This document shows positions 8,640-21,500 of a stretch of 36,490 nt of DNA, in pieces; the stretch's first letter is position 1; each line of letters starts with the position of its first letter. Source of the stretch: Guillardia theta CCMP2712. Taxonomy: Eukaryota; Cryptophyceae; Pyrenomonadales; Geminigeraceae. The translations under genes and the position numbers were made by a program. The stretch lies in assembly GCF_000315625.1 (NCBI RefSeq), contig NW_005434625.1:147259-183748 (forward strand), read 5' to 3'. A model generated the notes under the pieces. The model had not been told where the DNA came from and made no database searches. It saw only the letters and a program-made list of their open reading frames with translations.

Positions 8640-11600
8640 CGCTGAATGATCTGACGGTTGTGAGACACTTGTGGAACCCAAGCTTGACGCCCTGCTCGTC
8701 TTGTCAGTTACCTCCCGCCCCCCCCTTCCCTCTTCTGCCGTATGACTCTCCTCTCCCTCTCTGCTTCTTCTTACCAGTATTGCACGCTTTCGAGTCGAGC
8801 GAATTTCTTGAAGGCGACTTGAGAAGGCTCTCCAACGATGAGCTGAGGTGGACCGGTGCTGTCCTCTGCTCTGCTCTGCTCTGCTCCCTCCTCTCTTCCC
8901 TGCAGGTTCTCAGGGCTCGTCAGGTCGCCAGCCCCTCGCGGCATTGCTTCTTCTCTCCAAGTCGAGTGTCTCTGCGGTATCCATCGTTGCAGCCACGAAC
9001 CTCCTTCAGGTTTCTTGCTGCAGTCGCCGCCGCCTCTGCTACTTGATCCTCCAGCCCTGCTACGCCTCCACCCAATCCACCCTCCAGCTTGCTTGCTCCC
9101 ATCCTCCTGCCTGGGCCCTTCTAGCACGTGTCCTCCGATATCAGCATCAACGACAAGAGGGTGGGGAGGAGGAGTGAGGGGGCAAGAAGGTGTTTGCTGT
9201 GAAGGAGGGTGGGAGGGAGGAGGAGAAGGTGGTTCTGGTGGTGATGCCTGTAGCTCGTCGACGGCAAAGAAAGCGCTGCAGCGGCATGGCAGAGGGAACC
9301 CTTGCTTGTTTTCGCATGCGGAGGCAGCGAGAGAGTTGCGGAAGCGATCCCAGGTGTTGGTCTTGTCTGACCCGCTTAGAGCTCCCACGGACGGCAGCCG
9401 CTGATGGCAGTCGGCCTGCACGTGGGTGAGAGAGAAGACGAGGAGAAGGAGAAGGAGCTCGTGACAGGAGAAACGCGACAGAGGAAATCAGAAAATGAGT
9501 GAAGGAGAGGAAGTAGGGAAGGAGAGGAGGAGTTGTTATGACCAGGTGATAGCGTGAGGTGCTCACATGGTTTGACGGGTAAAGGTCTCGAAGGATGAGT
9601 CGAGGACTGTCGGCATGTGGGAGGCGGAGGAGAGGATAAGACTCGAACTTGCCGCATAAAACAAGGCCCATGCTCCCCTCCCCTCCCAAAGAGCTGCAAG
9701 TCTTTATCGCCTCCAGCAGCGCTGAGGTTGCGGCAGAATGAAGGAGAGGCTGCGCAGGAAGGGAAGTGACGGACAGGAGAAGCTTCATGCCAGGGAGAAG
9801 CTGAAAATGAGAATCAGCGAGAGAGCCAACCTGACAAGCGCACAAGCAGCAGAGAGGAGCACAAAACATAGAAGAAGTTATCAGATGCAAGAGCAAGAGG
9901 CGATGTATGCCCGTGCGAGCCGTTAAGGTTCAGATGTGTCTCGGATTGAACGACAGCAACGAGTCTCACAGATGTCACGTCAACGAGCATCGAAGCGACG
10001 CCGCCGTAAGCTCCCCTGGGGAGTGCTAGAGCCGGATGACTGCAGCCTTCATGCCTGCACTGTGATCAAAGAAGGACGGGAGAGGAGGAAGAGACTTGGG
10101 GAAGGGAGCGAAGCTCTGCCAGAGGAGCGGATGACGCGAGGCAACCTTAAAGAAAGTTAGGGGAAGAGACGAGAGATGAAGAGAAGGAGAGCGAAGACAA
10201 AGAAAGCGAGACGAGCAACAAGACAGGAAAGCACGCGAGTTGGCAACACACAGCAAGACACGTGAATGACTGCAACAAGAAACATAAAGGAGGGAGACAA
10301 GCAAGGGAGGTAACGAGAGGATGAGGAGGAGAGACAGACCAGGATGCCGCTGTCTCTAGTGATTCCGAGTGAACGCGGCCCCACATGCGAGAGGAGGTGG
10401 TGGAATCCCATCTCCCCCGCAAGCGTGTTCATCAGGCTCGTCTTGCTGTCTTGCGCGTGTACCCCCAGGAGGATCACCAAGTGAAGGCGATGCGCGTGAG
10501 AGCCTTCGAGCAAGCTCTTGAGCCATGCGCTGATCGCTGCCGTTCTGCCATGCCGGTGAGACCCCAGCAGGCGCTCAAGACGCCCCTACCTCTCAGTTGT
10601 GCAATGAAATCGACTTGCGATCCTCTCGTCCAGTGAAGTGTCGAGCATCACAAACCCGAGCTCTCGTCCTCCTCTGCACCACTTACAGTCAGGTGCCACG
10701 GGAGGCGAGAGGAGGGATTGAAAGGAAGAGGGAAGCAGGGAGGGGGCGAGAAGGAAGGGGAAGGAGGGGAGGGGCGAGAAGGAAGAGGAGGGGAGGGAGG
10801 AGGAGAAAGGAGGGGAGGGAGGAGGAGGGAGGAGGAGAGGGAGTGAGGGAGCATCAGGTCAGGTCTGACAGCGTCAGGTCTCGCAGTCCGAGACTCATCG
10901 GGCTGAACTTGCGGGTAAAGAAGCAGCGGGTGACGATGTGCCTCCCTTGGTTCCCCTTCCTGTACTCCCTCTCCACCCCCCAGCCCTGCGCACTCGAGCT
11001 GCTGTACTTGATCCATGCTCCCACCGCCGTCTGCCACCGCACGGTGAAGGAGACAAACTGCTTGTCATCAGCACGAGAGGGCGAAAAGCGACGGGGATGG
11101 AGAAAGAGGCAGAGGACATGAGGAAGCGACGAGGGAGCGAACCTGCGAGAGGCCACTCTCAAGCGAGGCCTTGTAGGTGACGCTGCCGTCGATGAGGGTG
11201 AAGAGACTGCCGCGAGTCTCACAAGCCATGCAGACCTGAGGACGTGAGACACTGGCGGGTAGTAGAAGAGATAGAAATGTCTGCTGGGTGATGGAGATGA
11301 GGTGGCTAGAAAAAGTTGAAGGAAGAAGGGAAAATGGGACGAGGTGAGAAACGGGAGGGTGAGGGGGAGTGGAAGAGAGGGGGGGGAGGGGGCGTGAAGG
11401 GAGGGGAGGGAGGATGGAGGATGGAGGAGGGTTGAGGCTCCACCTGCTTCCCGGGGTCAATCTTGGCAGGGGGTTGCATGGGCCATCGGCATCGCTGTGA
11501 GGTCTCATGAGCGGCGAGGACGAGAGGGAGGGAAGTGACGTTGCACACGTAGAGCACGAGGCTGCGAGCTCTGTCACCAACAGGACCCGAGCCAAGAGGA

Positions 11601-12947
11601 AGAACCTGCGATGCCCCCCCGAGAAAGGTCCGCGCACGCTCTCTTCCTCCGCCAGCTCCATCTCTTCCACGAACTTGCTGTCCCACACGCTCCTGACTCC
11701 CTCCAACTTCTCGTCGTGTTCTCGCAGCACCATGTCGGCCCCGCAGCACCAGGACGCGTCCCCGCTAGACACGTGCTCGTATTCCTTGTCGCTGATTCCC
11801 TCCTGCCATCCCTGTGCCACAACTGCTTCAGACTCTCGTCCCTGACCATCCCCTCCTCCATCTGCAATCTTTTTGGAGGTCCATGCGTTCTGACGGAGAA
11901 ACGTCAATGCAGAGCGAAGGTCAGAGACGAGGCTCCGTCTGTCTGAGTCTTCAGCATCCTCCTCGTCGATCTTGGGCAACTTGAAGCCGCTCGGCGTGTA
12001 GCGTTTCTTCCTCACTCTTTTCTTGTACAGCCTCCTCCTTGTCATCCTCTTGGATGATTCAACTTCATCGCCATCGTAATCGCGTTCGCCGTCAGGACGC
12101 TGGTTCGCTCCTAACTCTCCATCTTCATTCATCAACCCCTCTGCCTCAGCATGTCGCCCTGCTCCCTCCTCAACTCCTTTTTCGCCATCGCTCACGTCCT
12201 TGTCTACAAGAAGCAACGTCGTGCAGTCATCGAAGTGAACATGTTTAACCAAGGGCTTCGGTTCGATCAAGTTCTTCAACGATGCTTCAGACGCTTTCAA
12301 GATGTCGCCGTGAGTTTCATCCGCAACTAGTCTCCGCCAACAACTCGCACTTGACGCTTTCGGCTCAATCAATCGGATGTTTTTTGTTTCGAAGTTTGGT
12401 TTGAGCCTTAGACGAAGAAATCACTTGAGAAAACAAGACAAGTCAACGCTGTACCCTATCAGCCCATCTTCGTGAATAAGAATGCTACTAGGATCCTTGG
12501 CTACTATCATCTGTTTCTTCTTTTCTCCTATCAAAAGGCTTTACACCCCCCCTCCCCGATCCTCTTCTACCTCGATTGACGGACAACACAGATGTTGCTT
12601 CAGCAGCACATGGTAGCGCGGTGTCCTGGTCCTGCTGGCCTTGACTGAAAGAGCAAGGAGCATCAGAGGGACTTGAGATCTTCGCAGCTGCCTTGCATGC
12701 GTCTTCCAGCACCCCATCCTTTGTGCCGCATGAGCTTTGACTTGAAGCCTTCGGCGCGAGGAAGAGCATAGATCTTGCGATGGCATGATAATCAATGCGA
12801 GATGGTTGATCATCAAGTTTGAGGCTGTAGACATCAGAGGGTAAGATAGAAACTGTGAGCAAGGGAGGATCACTTTGAAACTTGTTCTGATCGAGAGACG
12901 CTGCTGCAAGCTTCGAACCCTTCATCCTGATGGAAGAGAGACAACAA
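8640..12947 (-). CDS. Uncharacterised multi-exon protein (approximate extent)
   Basis: Several minus-strand exons with good splice sites form one probable gene convergent with eIF3b. An early exon (about 12947-12565) follows a strong acceptor. An acidic, Lys-rich part lies around 12372-11600. Next come exons near 11560-11450 (ending AKIDPGKQ) and 11236-11145 (GSLFTLIDGSVTYK), and one starting at 11065 (VRWQTAVGAWIKY). Farther on are 10660-10592 and 10542-10355, which carry LVILLGVHAQDSKTSLMN, a P-loop-like stretch with Ser where the last Gly is expected. Weaker exons lie at 9740-9566, 9430-9230 and 8870-8774. Several introns are long pyrimidine tracts on the sense strand. The strands around GSVTY and AVGAW loosely recall small beta-sandwich domains of aegerolysin type; this is weak. 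No family is assigned, the two halves could be separate genes, and the true start was not found (it may lie toward the N gap). Confidence 0.45.
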
Positions 12948-12979
12948 TGTGTCAGGCTAGCAATCAGATCCAAACCTTC

Positions 12980-13060
12980 TCTCCCCCTGCACTTGCTCGT
13001 TCTTGTCCCTCCTTCTCTCCCCCTGCACTTGCTCGTTCTTGTCCCTCCTTCTCTCCCCCT
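12980..13060. repeat. 36-bp tandem duplication
   Basis: A pyrimidine-rich 36-base unit containing TGCACTTGCTCGTTCTTG is present twice in a row with a partial third copy. It lies just upstream, in minus-strand terms, of the acceptor of the first clear exon of the gene above, so it is probably intronic. Confidence 0.8.
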
Positions 13061-13209
13061 TGTTGCTTCCTCGCCTCGCCTCTCCTGCCATCCTTCAAGG
13101 TCCTCACCGACATGGGGCCCGAAGGAAAAGATCGTAAGGTGGCAGGGGTAGTGTCATCCCTTATTTCAGTGGGTAGGGGTAGTCAACCCCTAGGGGTACA
13201 AATCTATTN

Positions 13210-13483
13210 NNNNNNNNNNNNNNNNNNNNNNNNNNNNNNNNNNNNNNNNNNNNNNNNNNNNNNNNNNNNNNNNNNNNNNNNNNNNNNNNNNNNNNNNNNN
13301 NNNNNNNNNNNNNNNNNNNNNNNNNNNNNNNNNNNNNNNNNNNNNNNNNNNNNNNNNNNNNNNNNNNNNNNNNNNNNNNNNNNNNNNNNNNNNNNNNNNN
13401 NNNNNNNNNNNNNNNNNNNNNNNNNNNNNNNNNNNNNNNNNNNNNNNNNNNNNNNNNNNNNNNNNNNNNNNNNNNNNNNNNNN
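13210..13483. other. Assembly gap (N run)
   Basis: 274 unknown bases. The right edge resumes inside an AGG microsatellite, which probably caused the break. Any exon in the gap is invisible. Confidence 0.99.
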
Positions 13484-13783
13484 AGGAGGAGGAGGAGGAG
13501 GCGGAGCAAGGGGAGGTGGAAGAAAGGAGGACGAGGAGGAAAGGAAGGGGAGAGGACCGAAACTGCCGCAGAGAGAGGAAGCAGGAGAGAGTTTTCCATC
13601 CTTGTCCCTTGCCATTCTCCGCTGCTTCCCCTGCAGGCCTCTCAGCGTCTCCCCCGCCTCCTTCTCCTCCTCTCTCTGCCTTGCTCGTCCGCGGGAAGGA
13701 GTGGCTCAGGTTCTGCTCGCACTGGTCTGGAGAGGGGAACTCCCACGATCGAGGGACGGGGCGAACAGCAGGAGAAGAAACCC

Positions 13784-13869
13784 TGCAGGAGGAGGAGGAG
13801 GAGGAGGAGGAGGAGGAGGAGGAGGAGGAGGAGGAGGAGGAGGAGGAGGAGGAGGAGGAGGAGGAGGAG
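13784..13869 (+). repeat. (AGG)n microsatellite
   Basis: Near-perfect AGG/GGA trinucleotide run of about 28 units, 90 bases upstream of the start codon at 13958. It probably lies in the promoter or 5' UTR of that gene. Poly-Glu or poly-Gly frames through it are artefacts. Confidence 0.95.
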
Positions 13870-13957
13870 GTTATATGGAGTGAATATGGAGTGACAAGTG
13901 GCTCTAGGGATTCACACTTAGAAGGAGACGAGAGGGTGAAGAACATCTTCATCGAAT

Positions 13958-16604
13958 ATGAGCCGACCAGGCTCGCCTGTTCCTGGTGAACTGTGTAGAT
14001 CTAGTTCCTTGTCAAGCTCTCTGTCGTCTGTCGCTTCTTTGTCTCTCTCCCCCGCTTCTTCTGACGATGAAGATTTCCCCCTCACTGCTTCTCATTCGAT
14101 ACGAGACCCGACCTCACGAGGAAAAGCTTCTGGCACTTCGGAAGCCAGCATAAAAAAGGAAGAGGCAGCGACTCAGCAAAACGATAGCCACAGTGCTATG
14201 ACACTACCATGCTCACCAAGCAAAAGATACAGGACATGTCCTGTGACTGAGGAGGATGAAGCAGAGGGTCAGAAGGATACGGACGGAAGAGGGGCTGTCG
14301 TTAAGAGGGGTCGAGGTCGGCCTAGGAAGACCGATTCCCATGCAGCCAACCAAGGGAAACAGGAGGTTCAAGCAGCTCCAGGCAGGAGAAAGCGAGGGAG
14401 ACCAAGGAAGGTCGCAGAAGACGAGAGCCGGCATGCTCCTGCCAGACAAGACCTTGTCGATGACGGTGAAGACGGAGAAAGCAGGTTACAGAGAGACAGG
14501 CGCCGCAAGCTACCTCAAGGTGCTACGTCTAGCTCATGGTTGATGTCTCTGACGTGAGGTGCAATGCCAGAGTCAACTCGGTCCGACTCGCTTCAAAACC
14601 GATTCGTGATGAGGGTGATGCTGATGGAGGTCAACCGAGTCGCTTTGACGATGATGCACGACAGGTTATCTCCGAGCGCTCTCGAAGGAACAAAGTCTTG
14701 CTGAAACAAAACAAAGATGGCGAGACGCATAACGGGGAATTGGAGGCTTACGGAGAGTTGATTGAACAAGCACATAAACTGGTAGATGAGCAGCCTGGTG
14801 GGCAGGAGCCTCAGGAAGACGAGGAAGCGAACAAAGCCTTCTTGCACTTTGTTCCCTTCGTCGACATGAGGGATGTCAGGGAATGCATGCCCGAACGATT
14901 GATCGGTTGTATGAAAAAATATGACCTCTCTTCAAACCCCAAACGCTTGCGAGGGCAACTGCTGCAGCGCCTAGAAGATCCACTAGGGTCCAAACAAGAA
15001 GAAGAGCTTGTGACAAGTCTGCTTTGGATATCTGTTGCATTCCCTTTGTTTGCCACACTTGTCCCTCACATGGCTGTGCAGGTTTTTCACAATCACGTGG
15101 AATGCTGCGTGGCAGCTCGGCAGCTCCTCCAGAAGTTTTTAAGATCAGCGAGGCAAGTGAAACCTCTACGCGAAGCCAATCTTCCGGGTGATACCACGAG
15201 CAGGCTATCGTTGGCGGTGTTTGATCAGGATGTTTACAACTGCATGGTTGATGTCGGGATTCCCGAACGAGAGGTCGGACAACTTTTGAAGGTAGAGATG
15301 CATGCGGCAGATGTTACCAGAGCGCAGTCCGACGCCACATCAAAGAAGGCCCGGCCCCCATACATCATACACAGCAAGGGCACTCGAATCTGTGTCAAGA
15401 CTAAGATGGAGGGATGGAAAGAAGGCAGGCTTATGGAATTCGATTCGAAGCAATACTACTACAATGTCGAAATTCTTCCTCCGTCAAAATACAAACACCC
15501 CCAACACAAAGAGTTTCCATCCCACGAATTTATCGCGCCTCAAGGTACGAAGCGAAGAGTCTATGAGGGGTTGGGCGACTGAATGAACTTGAAGAGGAGG
15601 AGGAGAAAAGCACAGACGGCAAGGACGGGATCTTGTACGTTGGAAGGTTGTTTCTGGTTATCAAGGATGCAATGGAAAGGTAAGGGCGAAATCGCTCATC
15701 GTTAATTTCTGAAGGAGAGCAGCAGGTGGATGCGGCCGAGCAAGGAGAAGCGTCTGCAATGGATTGCCCTCATCCTCCGACTGTTGGCTGACCCTCGAAT
15801 CCAACAAGACGGCACCTTCGAGCTCCGTGACCTCGACGGCGAGATGGCGGATGGTCACAACGCGCGGGAAGCGATTGCCAGCTGCCTGCATGTGATGACT
15901 GCTGTGATGGCAAGCGAGAGCTGACGAGATTCAAGACTCTGGTCAGGAGTTGGCGATGGGAGGACGTCAAAGCGCAATTGATGGAAGTATTCTTCGACGA
16001 TGACGTCACGGTTTCCAATCAGAGTCGCTGTCAGTTGCTGAGGCAGTTGTGGCCCTACTCACAAGACACGGAGAGAGTCCACAGGTAGTTTGATTCCCAT
16101 CAGCCCGAGGCCTCACGTTAGCTGCAGCTCTTTGACTGCTCGCCTGATGAAAACCATGCTGGGAAAGGAGGTGGCTGGAGACGAGGTTGGATCACCGATG
16201 GAGCTCGTCGAGCTTTCTCAGCTTGTGCGAGTACGTGAGAGTGAAGGTACCCCTACTGTCTTGACATGTCGCAGAAGGTCAACTTCGTAGTCGAGGAGGA
16301 GGAACTCTTTAAAGAAGCAGTCGAGTCCCGATCAAGAGAGAAGATGAATGCCAAAGATTTGAACATAGTGAGTGATGTTCATTTTTCGGCTCTACTGATG
16401 GATGTACAGTTCTGCTTATGCTTGGAGATGGTTGTCTCCCGCCTGGTCAAAGCATCCTTGTGCTCGGCGGATGCAAAAGCGTATGCTGAGAGTCTGTCTG
16501 CAGTCTTCGAACGCTGGCAGAGGAGCCTGCAGAGGAGTCAGCAAGGGAGTTTTCTATCCTGTAGAGCTGTTCTTATCCGAGTACAGTGCTGTCTTCCTTG
16601 TTGA
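13958..16604 (+). CDS. AT-hook nuclear protein of unknown function
   Basis: Eight exons give a continuous frame of about 777 residues: 13958-14526, 14571-15544, 15595-15679, 15726-15891, 15936-16084, 16128-16230, 16275-16367, 16410-16604. All introns are 42-50 nt, GT-AG. The N-terminus is Ser-rich and acidic. Two AT-hooks follow (KRGRGRPRK and RKRGRPRK, about residues 110-150), which bind the minor groove of AT-rich DNA, so a chromatin role is likely. After a charged linker comes a helical region (from KAFLHFVPFVDMRD), then a stretch TRICVKTKMEGWKEGRL with YYYNVEILPP that resembles a small Tudor-like barrel, then a helical C-terminus. I do not recognise the family. The intron at 16368-16409 is 42 nt, in frame and without a stop, so retention would add 14 residues. 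Confidence 0.8.
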
Positions 16605-16682
16605 AGCTCTCGCCATCTCGCAATCCCGCTATCCAACTGTCCTTCGTTTCCATTTGATATCCTTATGATTTTGATTTCAAGG

Positions 16683-16690
16683 TATATAAA
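16683..16690 (+). promoter_or_regulatory. TATA-like box upstream of the tRNA gene
   Basis: TATATAAA about 28 bases before the mature tRNA start. Upstream TATA boxes assist Pol III at tRNA genes in some plants, algae and yeasts. It could also be chance in AT-rich DNA after the AT-hook gene. Confidence 0.4.
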
Positions 16691-16717
16691 CCCTAGCTGG
16701 ACTGTGACTAATAGTTC

Positions 16718-16789
16718 GGGGATTTGGTTTAGTGGCATAATGCTCGCTTCGGGTGCGAGAGGTCCCGGGTTCGATTCCCGGAATCCCCC
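16718..16789 (+). tRNA. tRNA-Pro (anticodon CGG)
   Basis: A 72-nt cloverleaf. The acceptor stem pairs GGGGATT (16718-16724) with AATCCCC (16782-16788), with discriminator C at 16789. The D arm holds TGGTTTAGTGGCATAA. The anticodon stem CTCGC/GCGAG encloses loop TTCGGGT with CGG at 16750-16752, reading CCG. The T arm is CCGGGTTCGATTCCCGG, which also gives the B box. No intron; CCA is not encoded, as expected for a eukaryotic nuclear tRNA. Confidence 0.96.
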
Positions 16790-16799
16790 GCCGGACTGA

Positions 16800-16804
16800 T
16801 TTTT
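16800..16804 (+). terminator. Pol III terminator (TTTTT)
   Basis: Five T residues 11 bases after the mature tRNA end, the usual RNA polymerase III stop signal. Confidence 0.75.
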
Positions 16805-16945
16805 GTCTCAACATGCCATTTCGGTGTCTCGATCGCGGTGGCAGTTGCCGCCCGAGCATGACTCAGTGACTCGGCCCGGCGGTCATTGTAGCCTCGGATC
16901 GTCGGATCTGACCCGGCGGCCCGGCTCGCGACTCAGACAAGTAAT
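16805..16945. promoter_or_regulatory. GACTC-rich block with TGACTCA site
   Basis: GC-rich spacer with TGACTCA at 16859-16865 followed by GTGACTC, then GCGACTCAGAC. TGACTCA is the binding site of Gcn4/AP-1-type bZIP factors in fungi and animals. The same arrangement occurs at 4886-4899. It lies between the tRNA and the 3' end of the WD40 gene; what it would control is unknown. Confidence 0.3.
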
Positions 16946-16999
16946 GGAGATTGTGAGATTTGTTTTGTTCCTCCAAACCCATAGCAGAGCATTCTTCAT

Positions 17000-17005
17000 T
17001 TTATT
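17000..17005 (-). promoter_or_regulatory. AATAAA poly(A) signal of the WD40 gene
   Basis: AATAAA on the minus strand about 40 bases after the probable stop codon of the gene at 17046-19160. Confidence 0.5.
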
Positions 17006-17045
17006 GCTAATGCAGGAAGCCTTGAAAGATCTTCAAGCCTCCAAC

Positions 17046-19160
17046 TCAGTTCAGCTCCCAGGAAGAGTTAAGATTCTGAGATGGCAAATCAGAGGAGGTG
17101 AGTGAGTGGGCCTAGGGAGAGAGAGCGAAAAACCAAAAGCGGCAGGACTGAAGGAAATGAAGAAGAAGAAGAGGTAGAGTAGAGGAAGAAGTGGTGGTGG
17201 TGGTGGTGGTGGTGGAGGATGAGGAGGATGAGGAGGAAGGTGGGGCGGGCCCCGGGGGCGGGGCGGGGGGACAAAGATGTACTTGTTCGAGAAGTCCCAG
17301 AGAACCACATCACCCTCAGAGCTCCCACTCACAATGATTTTCTGCCTGCCACGTCAGCCTCATATCCTCTCCAGCCTCCCTTCCCTCCTTCCCTCCACTT
17401 CTCACCCGACGAGCAGTCAAGGCTGTGACACCCACGGAGGAATCGAAGGCCTGGAAGGAGGCGAGCAGCTGGGCATCATGTCACCAGCGTGTAGCAGAGG
17501 AGGAGACTTCACCCCTCCTGTCTCGAGCGAGGCGACAGCGACGGTTCCTGTACTGCTGCCTGCTCCAAACTCACGTCACGCCACAAGGGCCAGCCAGGCA
17601 CCTGAGACTGCTGTCCCCGCGTAGAGGTGCATGCTCAGTACTGCTCCCTGCATTGCCAACCTTGTCAGTGCGGCAGTCAGTGAGAGCAACTCCCTTCCTC
17701 ATGCGTCTGCTCCTTCCACTGGTGAACCACCGCCAACCTGCCCGCCCCATCGACTTCCACTCGCCATGTATGGACACGCCCCAGAGAGTCTCCAGCTGAG
17801 ATCCACCAGAATCGATCGGCACAAGATTGACATCGGAGGCAGAGAATGTCGCTCTCGTCCTCCTGCTCCCCCGCCAGCTCGACATGGTCGGCGACTGAAG
17901 CCTCGCCCCCTTCTCCTTCCTCTATCCTCCAAACTCTCAAGCTCCCGCAAGACCCTCCTGCCTCCACTGTCAGCAGCTCGCGCCGCCCCACCCATCCCTA
18001 ACCAGCTGCAAATATCTCGAGGTCATCCGAGAGAGCCACGCACGTGACTCGCTGCTCGTGAGAGAAAGACCCTATGCACGCGCGTCCTCGCTCCGCCTCC
18101 TGCTCCTCTCGTTAAGCCCGTTACCTCCTGTGCTGTGCTGATACCTCCACCGCCAGCTCTTCCTTTGAAAACCCTGAGAGCCCTGTCTCAATCTTGTGCT
18201 GTTGACTAGCATGCCTGTAGTCCTTCATATAAATGCATCGAGAGAGAGGTGGGATCTGAGCAGAGAAAAAGCGAGAAGGGAAGAGAAGAGGGAGCAAGAG
18301 CAGGAGAAGAACGAGAATGAAAGTGAGGAGGAGGAGGAGGATCGAGAAGGATGCCATCAAGGCGGAAGCAGCAGGAGGAGTAGGAGGAACATGAAGAAAG
18401 TCTTGACCTCAAATCCCATACTCGAACACATCCGCTAGCATCGCCTGTTTCTCGTCTTACTCGATACTTTCATTTCCCTTCAGTACCAGAGACGGCAAGA
18501 TGCTCTCTTGTTGTTACACAGTGTACAGTCGCTTGCTGTTCAGAATCGCGAGACATCAGAGACACATGTGAATGCAGGAGGAGGAAGCAATGAGAAAGAA
18601 GTAGAAAAAAGGAGGGAAGACAGAGAGAAGGAGTAGTTAGAGAGCCTACATGTCCTCTGAGTGTTGCCAAACAACTTCCTCTGTCAAAGTGTCATCGACA
18701 AGCAGGGCATTACTTTGACCTCCTCACGTCACGAGGTCAAGGCACCAGAGCGTCCGATCATCCGCCGCGCTGAGGATCACCCCTTGTCTTGAAATACGAC
18801 AATCATACTCGAACCTCCTCCCGTCCCCCCCGCCCCCCCCGCCCACATCGCAACCCCCGACCATCTTCACCCCGAGCTTGTCATACCTGAACGCGACGCA
18901 CCACGACATTCCTGGTCGATGGACGGCACTCAGCAAGCTGCCGGTGGTCGTATCCACAACCTCGAGGGCGATCAAAGCAGAAGGAGCGCGAGGAAAGACC
19001 CACCCGTGCTGTGTTGTCCGAGCAGAGAGCAAGGATCCGATAGCCCTGCAAGCGACTCTCACCCTCCTTCCTTCTCACGTCAAGCGTCAGACCTGCATGC
19101 AGACATGAAGCACTTCGGCGCGGCATCTTGCCACCTCGATGAACATGCATCCCTGCTGAC
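17046..19160 (-). CDS. WD40-repeat protein
   Basis: Splicing small minus-strand introns gives a string of WD40 blades. From the 5' side: a stretch ending HVCMQ, spliced to GYRILALCSDNTAR (exon end 19004), then VVDTTTGSLLSAVHRPG (18887-18960), then QGVILSAADDRTLWCLDL (18728-18787). Next come EHLAVSG joined to DASGCVRVWDLR (about 18520-18403), and CVALSDDLEIFAAG joined to GSCGSLRVWRIEEG (near 18050-17900). The last blades are WWISAGDSLGRVHTWRVE (about 17810-17740) and IVSGSSEGDVVLWDFSNKYIF (17340-17273). The final exon ends at about 17046. At least six blades are visible, so a seven-bladed propeller scaffold is likely. The specific family is not clear, and the exons near 18257-18129 and 17650-17440 are unresolved. 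The start may lie a little upstream of 19160. Introns include GGT- and CT-rich tracts. Confidence 0.75.
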
Positions 19161-19169
19161 CACGTCATC

Positions 19170-20612
<1,443 letters not shown>

Positions 20613-20639
20613 CTATATTCAAGCCTGCTAGCCGGGTAG

Positions 20640-21375
20640 CGCCTGACCACACAGTTAGCAAGTGAATTAAAAGAGAGTTGTAAATTAAATAATGCTAGTT
20701 GTAATTTTGGTAACCCCTTCCGTCCTAATAAAGTAACCCCCCCCCCCAAACGCTCCAAGCCCGTACATTATTTTACTCAATAAACTATTCGCCCGAAGGG
20801 TCAAGGCCAGCCACCAACTTCATAAAAACTTTTAGAGTCCTCGACATGGAGCTCCGATCCCCACCCCCTCCATTCCCTGTGATCACCCCCTCCTTTTCCG
20901 ATCCAGAACGGTTTTGATACTCCAGTACCCCCCAAGACCTCTACAGTAGTGCTTCATACCATCGTATGTAGTAACGGACTCACTGGGAATAGGACCTTCC
21001 TAGGACCAAATACTCGGTTCCCTAGTGACGTATATGAAGCCTAGTTGTGCCTCCGGGATCGTCGGAGCTTCCGTACTTTTGCAAGTTGGAGGGGTGGGGT
21101 TCGTCGGCTGATGAGGATGAAGGGGTGGTGGGAGGAGACTGACCGGTAGTAGTGTTCGCATGTGAAGGCATTAGCCAGAAGGTCTAGACATGAATCAAAA
21201 ACCTCGAATAAGATATTGATTATATTCATATAGAAGGGTATCGAATCATTGCTTGAGAAGAGGATATAGAATTAAAGGGTAGGGGTTATGAATTTCTCAA
21301 TTGAAGGGTAGGGTCTTTAGAAACTGTGATTCCCCTTCTTGAGGGTGGGGGCTGTATGAAAAGCTGTACGAGTAC
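20640..21375. other. AT-richer intergenic region
   Basis: No gene. A poly-C run lies at about 20738-20748, and GGGTAGGG-like words recur near 21277-21312. Because a chromovirus now separates it from its neighbour, this region may contain the original promoter of the membrane-protein gene whose present start is 29997. Confidence 0.4.
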
Positions 21376-21378
21376 CAA

Positions 21379-21470
21379 GAGAGGGAGAGGGAGAGGGAGA
21401 GGGAGAGGGAGAGGGAGAGGGAGAGGGAGAGGGAGAGGGAGAGGGAGAGGGAGAGGGAGAGGGAGAGGGA
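21379..21470 (+). repeat. (GAGAGG)n hexanucleotide satellite
   Basis: About 15 near-perfect GAGAGG units, 30 bases upstream of the (ATGAGC)n start-codon repeat split by the retroelement. Probably promoter or 5' UTR sequence of the disrupted gene. Confidence 0.95.
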
Positions 21471-21500
21471 AGAGAGCGGGTGAGATAGACTCATAGAAGC

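Noticed and set aside
9738-10160. Plus-strand Arg/Lys/Glu-rich open frames
   Set aside because: Purine-rich composition on the opposite strand of a spliced minus-strand gene; no start context or domain.
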